Assembly (NCBI GenBank): GCA_965205905.1
Contig: CBDBHZ010000011.1
Span: forward strand, 558,001 to 622,000
Direction: 5' to 3'
DNA length: 64,000 nt
Source: JAHZMA01 sp965205905
Lineage (GTDB): Bacteria; Pseudomonadota; Alphaproteobacteria; JABAAW01; JAHZMA01
Shown here: positions 44,881 through 54,580 of the stretch, piece by piece
Layout: every line of letters begins with the position of its first letter
Numbering within the stretch: the first letter of the stretch is position 1
Notes under the pieces: generated by a model
Databases searched by the model: none
The model's input: the letters and a program-made list of their open reading frames with translations, nothing else
Told to the model about the DNA's origin: nothing
Position numbers and translations under genes: made by a program

Positions 44881-47800
44881 CATGATTGATGGTAATATTC
44901 TTGACGATAATATCGTAGTTAATATCAACTCAAAAATCGGATTAAATGTGCCAAATGGCTATATGGGCAGAGCCATTCAGCGTATGTTGCAACAGAATAA
45001 AACTCAAAAAATATTGCTGATATTATCTGATGATATGGCAATGAATCGCATGGCGCAACAGTTGGAATTTTGGCAATTCAAACAGGCACAAGATTATGTG
45101 CTGCTGCCCGCATGGGATTGCCTGCCTTACGACCGTGTATCGCCACATCATAATTTGATTGCCGCCAGATTAACGGCATTGGCTAAAATCAAACAGGCGC
45201 AACCGCCTATCATCATCACAAGCGTCAATGGTTTTGTTCAAAAAATGATAAGACCCGAACAATTAAAGCATCATCAGCTGAAAATAGGCAATTTTATTGC
45301 CCGCACCGAATTATTGCAGTTATTGACCGATTTTGGTTATCGGCGCGCTGTTACTGTGCGCGAAAATTGCGAATATGCCGTGCGCGGTGATATTATTGAT
45401 ATTTTTCCAGCCGATGCTGAAAAGCCCGTGCGGATAGAATTTTTTGATGAACAGATTGAGATGATGCGCCAATTTGATGCGATGAATCAGCGCACCGATA
45501 AAGACAATATCGTTAAAGAAATGGTGGTGATGAGCGGTTCGGAAACGCCAATCGGGCAGGGCGATATTTTCAAGCGCAATTATTTAGAAACATTTGGCAG
45601 AATGGGCGATGAATATTTGTTGGAAGCGGTGAAAAATGACTTGCCCTATCAGGGCAAGGAACATTGGTTGCCTCTGTTTTTTGATGAAGAACTGATTGAT
45701 ATGATGGGCTGGGTAACGCCCGATACCATGCTGGTGATTGGTGATGATTTTTATCCTGCGATGGAATCAAGGCTTGAAATGATTGGTGAGCATTATCGCG
45801 AACGAAACAATAAAATGCCTGAGACCAATGCGGCTTTACGCAAAATGCGTGAAGAAAATCATTATCCTTACGCGCCAGTGCCGCCCGATACCTTGTATCT
45901 GAGTGCCGATAATTTGCGAAGCCGTATGAATGAATTTGACGTGTTACAGCTTTCAGCCGCGCAAGAAAACCTGCCAAACCAGAAAGTGTTTTATGATTTT
46001 AAAGCCCGTAAAGGCAGGGATTATCGGCAAGATTTTTTGAAAGGCGAATTTCCTGATACTTTGCGAAATCTTATCGGCAAAGCAACAAAACAAAAACGGC
46101 AAATAATGATTGGCTGTTTTTCTGAAGGCTCGCGGATAAGGCTTGCAGAAATGTTCAATTCTATCGGGCTGTTATCGCTGGATAAATATGATGAGACAGT
46201 TACGGCAGGGTTGGCGGTATTAGACGGCAATTCATTTGAAGATGAGTCGTTATATTTTATCAGCGAGGCTGATATTTTAGGGCAGAGGGTTCGCAAAAAC
46301 ACCCGTAAGAAAAAATCGGTTGCCGATATGTTTACCGAATTAAATTCGCTGAATCAGGGTGATTTTGTGGTTCATGCCGAACATGGCATTGCGCGTTACG
46401 AAGGCATCACCACCATCGAATCCAATAATGTCCCCTATGAATGTTTGCATCTTATTTATGCCAATCGCGCCGCGCTTTATCTGCCCGTAGAAAATATTGA
46501 TTTGCTCACGCGCTATGGCAATGCCGATATGGATAATGTGAAATTAGATTCATTGGGGCTGAATCATTGGCAACAGCGTAAAGCACGCCTGAAAAAACAT
46601 TTGCTAGAAATTGCCGGTGGGCTTGTGGAAACGGCAGCCAAACGGCAATTGAAAATCGCGCCCGTGATAGAATATGATAAAAACCTATGGGAGCAATTTT
46701 GCGCTGGCTTTCCTTTTGTAGAAACTGATGACCAATTACAGGTGATAACAGATGTTACAAGTGATTTACAAAAAGGCTTGCCAATGGATAGGTTGGTATG
46801 TGGCGATGCTGGCTTTGGCAAAACCGAAATTGCTTTGCGGGCGGCATTTCAGGTGGCAGCATCGGGACGGCAAGTGATTTTAATTGTGCCAACAACATTA
46901 TTGGCGCGTCAGCATTATCAGCTATTTACCGAGCGATTTAAGAATTTTGAAATCAAAATTGTGCAATTAAGCCGCTTTGTAACGGGTGCGCAATCCAAAG
47001 AAAATAAACAAGCCGTTGCCGATGGCAGCGCGCAGATTGTGATTGGCACGCATCAATTATTGGGCAATAGCATTGAATTTAATCATCCGGGCTTGCTGAT
47101 TATTGATGAAGAACAGCATTTTGGCGTGAAGCAAAAAGAAAAATTGAAGCAATGGTCGGATTTGCATATTCTTACTTTAAGCGCGACACCGATTCCGCGT
47201 AGCCTTAATTTTGCGTTAAGTGGCTTGCGTGATTTATCGCTGATTGTTACCCCGCCTGTTGATAGGCTTGCGGTGCGTAGTTTTATCACCCCCTATGATT
47301 CGATGATAATGGCGGAGGCAATCAAGCGTGAGATGGCACGGGGCGGGCAAATTTTTTGCGTCTGCCCGCGCATCAGCGATTTAACACGGCTAGAGATACA
47401 GATGCGTGATTTGGCAGAAAATATCCGTCATGATATGAGTATCGGCATCGCCAATGGGCAGATGAAGGCGGATGATTTAGAGGATATTATGCAACAATTT
47501 GTTGATGGCAGGTTAGATATGTTGCTCTCCACCAATATTGTTGAATCGGGGTTGGATATTCCGCGCGCCAATACGATTTTTATTTTCCGCCCCGATAAAT
47601 TCGGTCTCTCGCAACTTTATCAATTACGCGGCAGGGTTGGGCGCGGCACGTTGCGCGGCTATTGTTATTTTATTTTACCGCGTCATAATGTTACCAAGCA
47701 AACCATGAAACGGATGGAAGTGATGCAATCGCTGGAATCAGCGGGTGGTGGTTTTCAGGTGGCAAGCCACGATTTAGATTTACGCGGCGGCGGTAATTTA

Positions 47801-48367
47801 TTAGGCGAGGCGCAATCGGGTAAAATATCGGAAATCGGGGTTGAGCTTTATCATCAAATGTTGCAAGAGGCACTTAAAAAAGTAAAAGGTGAAGATGAGA
47901 ATTTTGCCGATGATTATTCGCCACAAGTCAAATTAGATATGCCCGTGATGATACCCGAAAAATATGTTGAAGATTTATCATTGCGGATGGGGCTATATCA
48001 GCGTTTGGCAAGGTTGCAAGCGCAAGGCGATATTGATGAATTTGCGATAGAACTCACCGATAGGTTTGGCGCAATGCCGCTTGCAACCCGTAATTTATTA
48101 CAGGTGATGAAATTGCGTCTCTTATGCCGTCATGTCAATGTTAGCAAGTTAGAGGTGGGCAATAAAGGGCTTAACATATCGTTTCGTAATCACCAATTTG
48201 GTAATCCTGAGGCATTGTTAAAATGGGTGATGGCAAAACCGCATCAGATTAGCATCGATAATGGGCATCGCTTGGTGGTGCGCGCGAATATGCCCGATGA
48301 AGCGCAGAGATTAAAAAACGCCACGCAATTATTATGGCATTTACAAAAAATACTCGATACGAAATAA
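44870..48367 (+). CDS. mfd: Transcription-repair coupling factor
   Basis: About 1165 residues, full length. UvrB-like N-terminal region (LLPAWDCLPYDRVSPH, YAVRGDIIDIFPAD), RNA-polymerase-interacting domain (GDFVVHAEHGIARYEGITTI), helicase motifs: Walker A CGDAGFGKTEIALRAAF, DEEQHFGVKQKEKLK (motif II), LSATPIPRSLNFAL (III), STNIVESGLDIP (V), QLRGRVGRGTLRGYCYF (VI), and the TRCF C-terminal domain. It removes stalled RNA polymerase and recruits UvrA. Start could be any of three ATG codons (44858, 44870, 44882), overlapping sdhE; none has a strong ribosome binding site. Confidence 0.97.
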   Translation: MANDMIDGNILDDNIVVNINSKIGLNVPNGYMGRAIQRMLQQNKTQKILLILSDDMAMNRMAQQLEFWQFKQAQDYVLLPAWDCLPYDRVSPHHNLIAARLTALAKIKQAQPPIIITSVNGFVQKMIRPEQLKHHQLKIGNFIARTELLQLLTDFGYRRAVTVRENCEYAVRGDIIDIFPADAEKPVRIEFFDEQIEMMRQFDAMNQRTDKDNIVKEMVVMSGSETPIGQGDIFKRNYLETFGRMGDEYLLEAVKNDLPYQGKEHWLPLFFDEELIDMMGWVTPDTMLVIGDDFYPAMESRLEMIGEHYRERNNKMPETNAALRKMREENHYPYAPVPPDTLYLSADNLRSRMNEFDVLQLSAAQENLPNQKVFYDFKARKGRDYRQDFLKGEFPDTLRNLIGKATKQKRQIMIGCFSEGSRIRLAEMFNSIGLLSLDKYDETVTAGLAVLDGNSFEDESLYFISEADILGQRVRKNTRKKKSVADMFTELNSLNQGDFVVHAEHGIARYEGITTIESNNVPYECLHLIYANRAALYLPVENIDLLTRYGNADMDNVKLDSLGLNHWQQRKARLKKHLLEIAGGLVETAAKRQLKIAPVIEYDKNLWEQFCAGFPFVETDDQLQVITDVTSDLQKGLPMDRLVCGDAGFGKTEIALRAAFQVAASGRQVILIVPTTLLARQHYQLFTERFKNFEIKIVQLSRFVTGAQSKENKQAVADGSAQIVIGTHQLLGNSIEFNHPGLLIIDEEQHFGVKQKEKLKQWSDLHILTLSATPIPRSLNFALSGLRDLSLIVTPPVDRLAVRSFITPYDSMIMAEAIKREMARGGQIFCVCPRISDLTRLEIQMRDLAENIRHDMSIGIANGQMKADDLEDIMQQFVDGRLDMLLSTNIVESGLDIPRANTIFIFRPDKFGLSQLYQLRGRVGRGTLRGYCYFILPRHNVTKQTMKRMEVMQSLESAGGGFQVASHDLDLRGGGNLLGEAQSGKISEIGVELYHQMLQEALKKVKGEDENFADDYSPQVKLDMPVMIPEKYVEDLSLRMGLYQRLARLQAQGDIDEFAIELTDRFGAMPLATRNLLQVMKLRLLCRHVNVSKLEVGNKGLNISFRNHQFGNPEALLKWVMAKPHQISIDNGHRLVVRANMPDEAQRLKNATQLLWHLQKILDTK

Positions 48368-48368
48368 T

Positions 48369-48397
48369 TTGCAAAATAGAACAGAATTGTGTATAAT
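48369..48397 (+). promoter_or_regulatory. Sigma-70-type promoter of the Sel1-repeat gene
   Basis: TTGCAA, 17 bases, TATAAT, directly after the mfd stop and about 90 bases before the next ATG. Confidence 0.6.
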
Positions 48398-48487
48398 GGC
48401 AAGAGTGGTAGAAACCACTTGATAAAACACAAGAATGTGAGCGCAGGCAATCAATAAGATAGATTCGCGATGTGCAGGAGGTTGGAT

Positions 48488-50071
48488 ATGTCATTATTAC
48501 GGGCATTATCGATTGTTATTATTAGTTTTTATAGCGTGATGTTTTATTCATGGCAAAGTTTTTTGCCTGATTCTGAAACAAGCACTCATACCGCATGGGC
48601 CCAAAATATTAGTGATGATCAGCGAAGTGACGTGTCACCAGCAGATGACCCAACAACAAAAGCTGAAGCTGCGGCCATCGCCGCAGATGAAGCCGCAGCA
48701 GCTGAGGCGGCGGCCGCGCGAACAGAAGAAAACTCAACGGCCGAGTCAACTGGGGTGATGCAAACGATTGGCAGTCTATTTTTATTAGAAAAAGAAAAAA
48801 TAGAAAAAGAATTAGACCCGATTGATTATTATATTGAGGGGTTGGAATATTACCGAGATAAAAGATATAATCTTGCTTTTTTGAGTTTGAGAGATGCGAT
48901 TACGGGTGAAGAAAAAGAGAGCCGCGCCTATTTTTGGCTAGGGCAAATGTATCATTTAGGGCTAGGGGGACCTACTGATTTCAATAAAGCCGCTGAATTT
49001 TATTTGCTTGCTTATGAATCGGGCGACCCACGAATCCGTGATACTGAAATAGGTAAAGATTTATATGATAAAGGTGGCAGGGGTACAGGCTATTTATTGG
49101 GCAGACTTTATTATGACGGGCATATACCACGTGATGATAGTGAAGCCTTAAAATATTTGCAAACAGATGCAGATAGAGGGCATGCTGAGGCGAATTATTA
49201 TATTGGGATGATTCATTATGAGGGGGTTCAGGTTGAAAAAAGCTATCTGTTGGCAGTTGAATATTTGCAAAAAGCCAGCGCAAAAAACTATGATGAGGCA
49301 CATATTCTATTAGGGCGCATTTATTATAGGGGCGAGGGTTATATTGGCAAAGACCCGCAACGGGCAAGAAGATTTTTTACCAATAGCGCGAGTCAAGGAA
49401 GTATGAAAGGGCAGTATTATCTGGCGGGCATGTATTATGTTGGCGATGTTTTAACGCAAGATTATCAAAAGGCAAAAACATTATTTGAAAGCGCGGCGGC
49501 GCAAAATTATTCATCAGCACAATATTTTCTTGGTCAAATATATTTTCACGGTCATGGCGTTAAGCGCGACTATAAAAAAGCCTTAGAATGGTATGAAAAA
49601 GCAGCGACACAAAAGCATGTGCCTGCGATGTTGCGCGCGGCACAATTTCATAAATTAGGCTATGGTGTTAAAGAAAATAATCTTGAAGCACTGAAATATT
49701 ATAAGCAGGCGGCATTGTTAGAGAGTGCTGATGCACGGTTTCAACTGGCGATGATGTATTATGGCATTGATGGCGATATGAAAAAAGTGATTGGGCTGTT
49801 GCATGAAGCTGCCACCAACGGACATAAAATGGCGCAATATAATTTGGGTCAATTTTACAGGCATGGTATTGGCGTAACACATGATAATTTACTGGCTTGG
49901 GTATGGTTTCGTATCGCGCTGCATCATGGCAATGATACAGCAAAGCAAGATGTTGAAGCAATGCAGGCAAGGCTTAGCCCACAACAGATGCAACAAGGGC
50001 AAAATTATTTGGCGAGATGGTTGCGCGATAATAAACGCGACCAAACGGTTAGCTATAGCCAGTTTAAATAG
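48488..50071 (+). CDS. Exported Sel1/TPR-like repeat protein
   Basis: About 527 residues from ATG 48488, preceded by AGGAGG. The N-terminus (LLRALSIVIISFYSVMFYSW) is a signal or anchor, followed by a low-complexity Ala/Glu stretch near residues 55-80. From about residue 140 there are eight or more Sel1-like repeats of about 36 residues, for example SAQYFLGQIYFHGHGVKRDY, KALEWYEKAAT, and MAQYNLGQFYRHGIGVTHDN. Such solenoids mediate protein contacts, often in signalling or envelope assembly. Partner unknown. Confidence 0.85.
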   Translation: MSLLRALSIVIISFYSVMFYSWQSFLPDSETSTHTAWAQNISDDQRSDVSPADDPTTKAEAAAIAADEAAAAEAAAARTEENSTAESTGVMQTIGSLFLLEKEKIEKELDPIDYYIEGLEYYRDKRYNLAFLSLRDAITGEEKESRAYFWLGQMYHLGLGGPTDFNKAAEFYLLAYESGDPRIRDTEIGKDLYDKGGRGTGYLLGRLYYDGHIPRDDSEALKYLQTDADRGHAEANYYIGMIHYEGVQVEKSYLLAVEYLQKASAKNYDEAHILLGRIYYRGEGYIGKDPQRARRFFTNSASQGSMKGQYYLAGMYYVGDVLTQDYQKAKTLFESAAAQNYSSAQYFLGQIYFHGHGVKRDYKKALEWYEKAATQKHVPAMLRAAQFHKLGYGVKENNLEALKYYKQAALLESADARFQLAMMYYGIDGDMKKVIGLLHEAATNGHKMAQYNLGQFYRHGIGVTHDNLLAWVWFRIALHHGNDTAKQDVEAMQARLSPQQMQQGQNYLARWLRDNKRDQTVSYSQFK

Positions 50072-50089
50072 GCATTGGTAACAATAGCA

Positions 50090-50461
50090 TCAATGAAAAT
50101 ATGTGCTATGATGGTCGCTTAAATTCAACACCCGCTTGATGCGCCGCGATAGCAGGCGTAATAAAGCGCGAATGAAAGGGTCGGCGGTTAAAATTCTTTG
50201 TTCAAATAAGGCTTTTTCCATGAAGCGACACACCGTATCTTCAATCACCACAATATTGGCATTGGGTAAAGCACCATCAATCAGCCCCATTTCGCCCACC
50301 ACCTCGTTCGCGCCAACATAGGCGATATGCACCCTTTGTGTGCCGTGATAGACATAGATTTCTACCAAACCTTTTTCAATAAAATAGATACCAGCCGATT
50401 TACGCCCAGCAATGGCGAGTTTATCGCCTGAATAAAAATGCCTGATGGGTAAATCTTGCAT
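50090..50461 (-). CDS. Cyclic nucleotide-binding-domain protein, single domain
   Basis: A 123-residue protein formed by one cNMP-binding (CAP-like) fold: FYSGDKLAIAGRKSAGIYFI, EKGLVEIYVY, VGANEVVGEMGLIDGALPNA (phosphate-binding cassette region), then a helix with RALLRLLSRRIKRVL. The usual Arg of the cassette is replaced (GALPNA), so ligand binding is doubtful. No DNA-binding domain follows, so it is not a Crp-type regulator on its own. Confidence 0.75.
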   Translation of the reverse strand: MQDLPIRHFYSGDKLAIAGRKSAGIYFIEKGLVEIYVYHGTQRVHIAYVGANEVVGEMGLIDGALPNANIVVIEDTVCRFMEKALFEQRILTADPFIRALLRLLSRRIKRVLNLSDHHSTYFH

Positions 50462-50484
50462 GGTTACAATCGCTCAAATATCGC

Positions 50485-52215
50485 TTAAATATCGGTAAAG
50501 TAAGTATGGGTTTCGGCTTTACCGCCCGGATGCGTTACCGCGCCTTTTTCAGCTGAACCGACAATTTGGGAATAGCCCCATAACGCACCTGCCTGATAAT
50601 TATTTTTACGCAAGCGCCATTTTGCTTTGCGCGCTTGCAAAACAGCCTCATCTACCATTAAGTCAATCACGCCTTTAGCGGCATCGATGATGATTTTATC
50701 GCCATTTTCTATCAAGGCAATCGGACCGCCTACTGCCGCTTCGGGCCCTACATGCCCGATACAAAATCCGCGGGTTGCACCCGAAAATCTGCCATCAGTA
50801 ATCAGCGCCACCTTATCGCCCATGCCTTGCCCATAAATCGCAGCAGTGGTGGCAAGCATTTCGCGCATACCCGGACCGCCTTTCGGACCTTCATTGCGGA
50901 TAACCAATATTTCACCTGCCTTATAATCACCTTTTTGCACAGCTTCAAACGCATCTTCTTCGCATTCAAACACATTGGCAATTCCTTCGAAGCGTAAACT
51001 ATTTAAGCCAGCGATTTTCACCACCGCACCTTCAGGTGCCAATGTGCCTTTTAAGCCCACAACACCGCCAGTGGTTGAAAGTGGTTTGCTGATAGGGCGT
51101 ATCACGTCTTGGTCGGTGGGGAATGTAACGCCCTCTAAATTTTCAGCGATGGTTTTGCCCGTAACAGTCATGCAATCGCCATTGAGATAGCCACCATCTA
51201 GCATGGCTTTCATCAGCACTGGCACACCGCCAATATCGTATAAATCTTTCATCACATAACGCCCCGCAGGCTTTAAATCGGCAATATAGGGGGTATCGCG
51301 GAAAATATCAGCCACATCATGCAGGTCAAAATCAATACCGCATTCGTTCGCCATCGCGGGCAGATGCAAAGCCGCATTGGTAGAACCGCCTGATGCTGCC
51401 ACAATCCTCGCGGCATTGATAAAGGCATCTTTGCTACAAATATCGCGTGGTAAAATGCGTTTTTCCAGTAAATTCATAACTAATTTACCGCTTTGATAGC
51501 CATATTCATCGCGGGTTTCATAAGGGGCAGGCGCACCCGCCGAACCGGGCAGTGCAAGCCCGATGGCTTCTGAGACACATGCCATCGTATTGGCGGTGAA
51601 TTGCCCACCGCACGAGCCAGCCGATGGGCAGGCAACGCATTCCAGCGCATGTAATTCATCATCGCTTAATTTACCAGCGGCATGACTGCCAACGGCTTCA
51701 AACACATCTTGCACGGTTACATCTTTGCCTTTGTAGCTGCCCGGTAGAATCGACCCACCATACATAAAGATAGCGGGCGCGTTCAGCCGTAACATTGCCA
51801 TCATAATACCGGGCAGTGATTTATCACACCCTGCAATGCCAATCAGCGCATCATAGCAATGCCCACGCATGGTCAGTTCAATCGAATCAGCAATCGCCTC
51901 GCGACTGGGCAGTGATGAATACATGCCCGCATTGCCCATTGCAATACCATCGGTAACGGTGATGGTGGTAAATTCGCGCGGTGTGCCGCTCGCTTCTTTC
52001 ACGCCTCGTTTTACTGATTGCGCTTGGCGCCCTAACGAAATATTACAAGGGGCTGCTTCATTCCAACATGTGGCAACGCCAACAAAGGGTTGTGCCATCT
52101 CTTCTTCGCTCATCCCCATCGCATGATAGTAAGAACGATGCGGTGCGCTTTTGGCACCAACACTCACATGCCGACTGGGTAGGTTTGTTTTGGATAAGTT
52201 TGTTTTTTGGGTCAT
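50485..52215 (-). CDS. ilvD: Dihydroxy-acid dehydratase
   Basis: About 576 residues, full length for the shorter IlvD type. Cluster-binding cysteines are in VGVATCWNEAAPCN, IAGCDKSLPGIMMAML and CVACPSAGSCGGQFTANTM. The C-terminus has GRFSGATRGFCIGHVGPEA. It dehydrates 2,3-dihydroxy-3-methylbutanoate in valine, isoleucine and leucine synthesis. AGGGGG lies six bases before the second of two ATG codons, so 52215 is preferred to 52218. Confidence 0.97.
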   Translation of the reverse strand: MTQKTNLSKTNLPSRHVSVGAKSAPHRSYYHAMGMSEEEMAQPFVGVATCWNEAAPCNISLGRQAQSVKRGVKEASGTPREFTTITVTDGIAMGNAGMYSSLPSREAIADSIELTMRGHCYDALIGIAGCDKSLPGIMMAMLRLNAPAIFMYGGSILPGSYKGKDVTVQDVFEAVGSHAAGKLSDDELHALECVACPSAGSCGGQFTANTMACVSEAIGLALPGSAGAPAPYETRDEYGYQSGKLVMNLLEKRILPRDICSKDAFINAARIVAASGGSTNAALHLPAMANECGIDFDLHDVADIFRDTPYIADLKPAGRYVMKDLYDIGGVPVLMKAMLDGGYLNGDCMTVTGKTIAENLEGVTFPTDQDVIRPISKPLSTTGGVVGLKGTLAPEGAVVKIAGLNSLRFEGIANVFECEEDAFEAVQKGDYKAGEILVIRNEGPKGGPGMREMLATTAAIYGQGMGDKVALITDGRFSGATRGFCIGHVGPEAAVGGPIALIENGDKIIIDAAKGVIDLMVDEAVLQARKAKWRLRKNNYQAGALWGYSQIVGSAEKGAVTHPGGKAETHTYFTDI

Positions 52216-52232
52216 CATAATCCCCCTCAAGA

Positions 52233-53552
52233 TTAAATTTCTGATACTTGGCAATACAGCCCTTTTGTTTTTAATCTTTTACATAGATTATCGGCAGTTT
52301 GCAATGAATTAAATGGTGTTGCGTATAATCTAAAAAATATACCAAGATTACCCAAATCCACTTGCTGAATGGCATATTGTTTACCGTTCAATTCACTAGG
52401 ATTGCCATTGCTTAAAATGCGCCATCCCTTTTCGGCATCGGCACGGTTGTGATAAGATGCCAAATGCACTGCCAATCTTTGCCCTGAAAGAATATTGGCA
52501 GGGGGAGTTGGCGTTAATAAGGCGGTTTGATTATCTGATGATTGCGGTTGTATAGGGGTAGGTGCAATCAGTGTTGCAGAGGGGTTTGGCTCTAATAATT
52601 GCGGCATATTATCTGTCAAATTATCTGCCATATTATCAGATGGCGCAACTTCTTCTAGCAGACCGGGTATTGGTAAAACATTGCTATTATTGGCAGGTTG
52701 ACGCTGATTTCGTCTCAGTAACGCTTCAGCATTTTGTTGTGCCAGATTCGTTGGCGCCACATCATCAAGGGGCAGAGGTAATATCGGCGCGTTATTATCG
52801 CTAATTTGGGTGTCATCATCAGTGATTGATAATCTCTGCGTTGCTTGCAATGATGCACCTGCGGCATTATTATAGCTTAATAAATTACGTTGCTTTAAGA
52901 TTGAACCCTTATTGCCACCAATTTCCATCCGCACATAATAGCCCAATTCGGGCGCGTAATAATAGGTGATGGTATCGCTGGCATCACGCGCACATACAAT
53001 GCTAAATGCGTTGAAATTACCGGCTGGCACTGTTACATTCACCTCACCTAAAATGGCGCAATTCCAGCTAAAACTCCATTGCGATGGTTGGTCATTGATT
53101 GAAACTGTTGAGCGGAATGTGGTTTTATTGCCTTTTTTGAGTGGAAATAACTCACCTTTCATATCAGATATAAGCCGTTTGCCCTGCCCATCACTTTGGG
53201 ATATCCATTCATAAGAAGGCAATAAAGGATTGTTAGATGTGATAATCCGCGCCCCCTGATTGCTCACCCATGTGATGCGGTCATTTTGAATATCAACCAC
53301 TTCCCATGATGTGATGGGGTTATCAAACACATAAGTATCACCAATGGCAACTTCGGGCAGATTAAGCCTGCGTTCAAGCTCAATCGTGCGGGTTGCCGCT
53401 AAAATTTCGGAACGTGTTGCTTTTTTTGAAGTGCTTTCACCAGTAACGCCCGGTGCCCCCGTTGGCGTACAAGCGGATAGCATCATAGAAAAAATAATGG
53501 CAACTGTTAATAAAAATAACCGCAAGGAACGATTTCTCCTATCATACGGCAC
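52233..53552 (-). CDS. SPOR-domain lipoprotein
   Basis: A 439-residue protein with a lipobox MLSAC after a hydrophobic segment (LRLFLLTVAIIFSMMLSAC). The central part (residues 60-235) is of unknown family, followed by a Pro/Asn/Gln-rich linker and a C-terminal SPOR domain (RLAVHLASYHNRADAEKGWR to LKTKGLYCQVSEI), which binds denuded peptidoglycan at division sites. The given start is GTG; a TTG at 53525 with GGAGA upstream is an alternative that gives a more usual signal length. Confidence 0.8.
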   Translation of the reverse strand: MPYDRRNRSLRLFLLTVAIIFSMMLSACTPTGAPGVTGESTSKKATRSEILAATRTIELERRLNLPEVAIGDTYVFDNPITSWEVVDIQNDRITWVSNQGARIITSNNPLLPSYEWISQSDGQGKRLISDMKGELFPLKKGNKTTFRSTVSINDQPSQWSFSWNCAILGEVNVTVPAGNFNAFSIVCARDASDTITYYYAPELGYYVRMEIGGNKGSILKQRNLLSYNNAAGASLQATQRLSITDDDTQISDNNAPILPLPLDDVAPTNLAQQNAEALLRRNQRQPANNSNVLPIPGLLEEVAPSDNMADNLTDNMPQLLEPNPSATLIAPTPIQPQSSDNQTALLTPTPPANILSGQRLAVHLASYHNRADAEKGWRILSNGNPSELNGKQYAIQQVDLGNLGIFFRLYATPFNSLQTADNLCKRLKTKGLYCQVSEI

Positions 53553-53718
53553 CTGTTATAAGGTAAGCCTCGCGTGAATAAACTATCCTCACCCATTGCT
53601 ATTTATATCTTACTTATATATAAAGGAAATGTAAAATAATCAAGTCGATAGCGCATAAAAAGCGTTATTTACACCAAAAAAAGCAACATTCACTACTTTT
53701 AGATAGGAAAATCGTTAG

Positions 53719-54531
53719 ATGGGCATCTTTAAATCGCGTAAAAAAACCATTCCAGTGATTAGATTAGAGGGCGTTATTGGCGGTTCTTCTAGGGGGCGCA
53801 GTGCCACATTAAACCTTGAATCATTGCGTGAATCGATTGATAAGGCGTTTTCGGTAAAATCAGCTCCGTTTGTGGCATTAGCGATTAATTCACCGGGCGG
53901 GTCGCCTGTGCAATCGGCATTGATTGGCAATTATATTCGCCAGCAAGCGACAAAAAACGATATGGAAGTCCATGCTTTTTGCGAAGATGTCGCCGCATCA
54001 GGCGGCTATTGGTTGGCGGCAAGTGCCGATAAAATCTATGTGATGCACGCGTCTATCATTGGCTCAATCGGGGTGATTGCCAGCATGTTTGGCTTTACTG
54101 ATTTGATTAAAAAAATCGGTGTCGAGCGCAGGGTATATACGTCTGGCGGGCAAAAAAATCAGCTAGACCCCTTCATGCCAGAACAACAAGAACAGATTGA
54201 CCATTTGAAAACATTACAGGCAAGTATCCATCAAGATTTTATTGATTGGGTGAAAACCAGACGGGGCGATAAATTGACCGATGATGCGTTATCGGGTGAT
54301 GAGTTGTTTTCAGGAAAATTTTGGGATGGCTATACTGCTAAAAAATTAGGCTTGGTTGATGAAATTGGCGGGCTTGATGATGTTCTTTACGCGCAATATG
54401 GTAAAAAATATCACATTAAATTTTTCAATCAGCCGAAAAAAGGCTTTTTACGGTTTTTAGGTGCTGATTTATCAACAGGCATGTTGCAATCGGTTGAAGA
54501 GCGCAGCTATTGGGAGCGATTCGGACTGTAA
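53719..54531 (+). CDS. Peptidase S49 (SppA/SohB-like)
   Basis: A 270-residue protein without a clear signal peptide. ALAINSPGGSPVQSALIGNY, then FCEDVAASGGYWLAASAD with the nucleophile Ser near residue 94, SIIGSIGVIASMFGF, and the general base Lys near 146 in SGGQKNQLDPFMP match the Ser-Lys dyad of S49 peptidases (signal peptide peptidase A group). The enzymes degrade cleaved signal peptides at the membrane. Lacking a membrane anchor is common among short alphaproteobacterial members. Confidence 0.92.
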   Translation: MGIFKSRKKTIPVIRLEGVIGGSSRGRSATLNLESLRESIDKAFSVKSAPFVALAINSPGGSPVQSALIGNYIRQQATKNDMEVHAFCEDVAASGGYWLAASADKIYVMHASIIGSIGVIASMFGFTDLIKKIGVERRVYTSGGQKNQLDPFMPEQQEQIDHLKTLQASIHQDFIDWVKTRRGDKLTDDALSGDELFSGKFWDGYTAKKLGLVDEIGGLDDVLYAQYGKKYHIKFFNQPKKGFLRFLGADLSTGMLQSVEERSYWERFGL

Positions 54532-54580
54532 GTTTTAAATTGGAACTTTTAAACTGTAATTATCAGATTCTTGCAACATT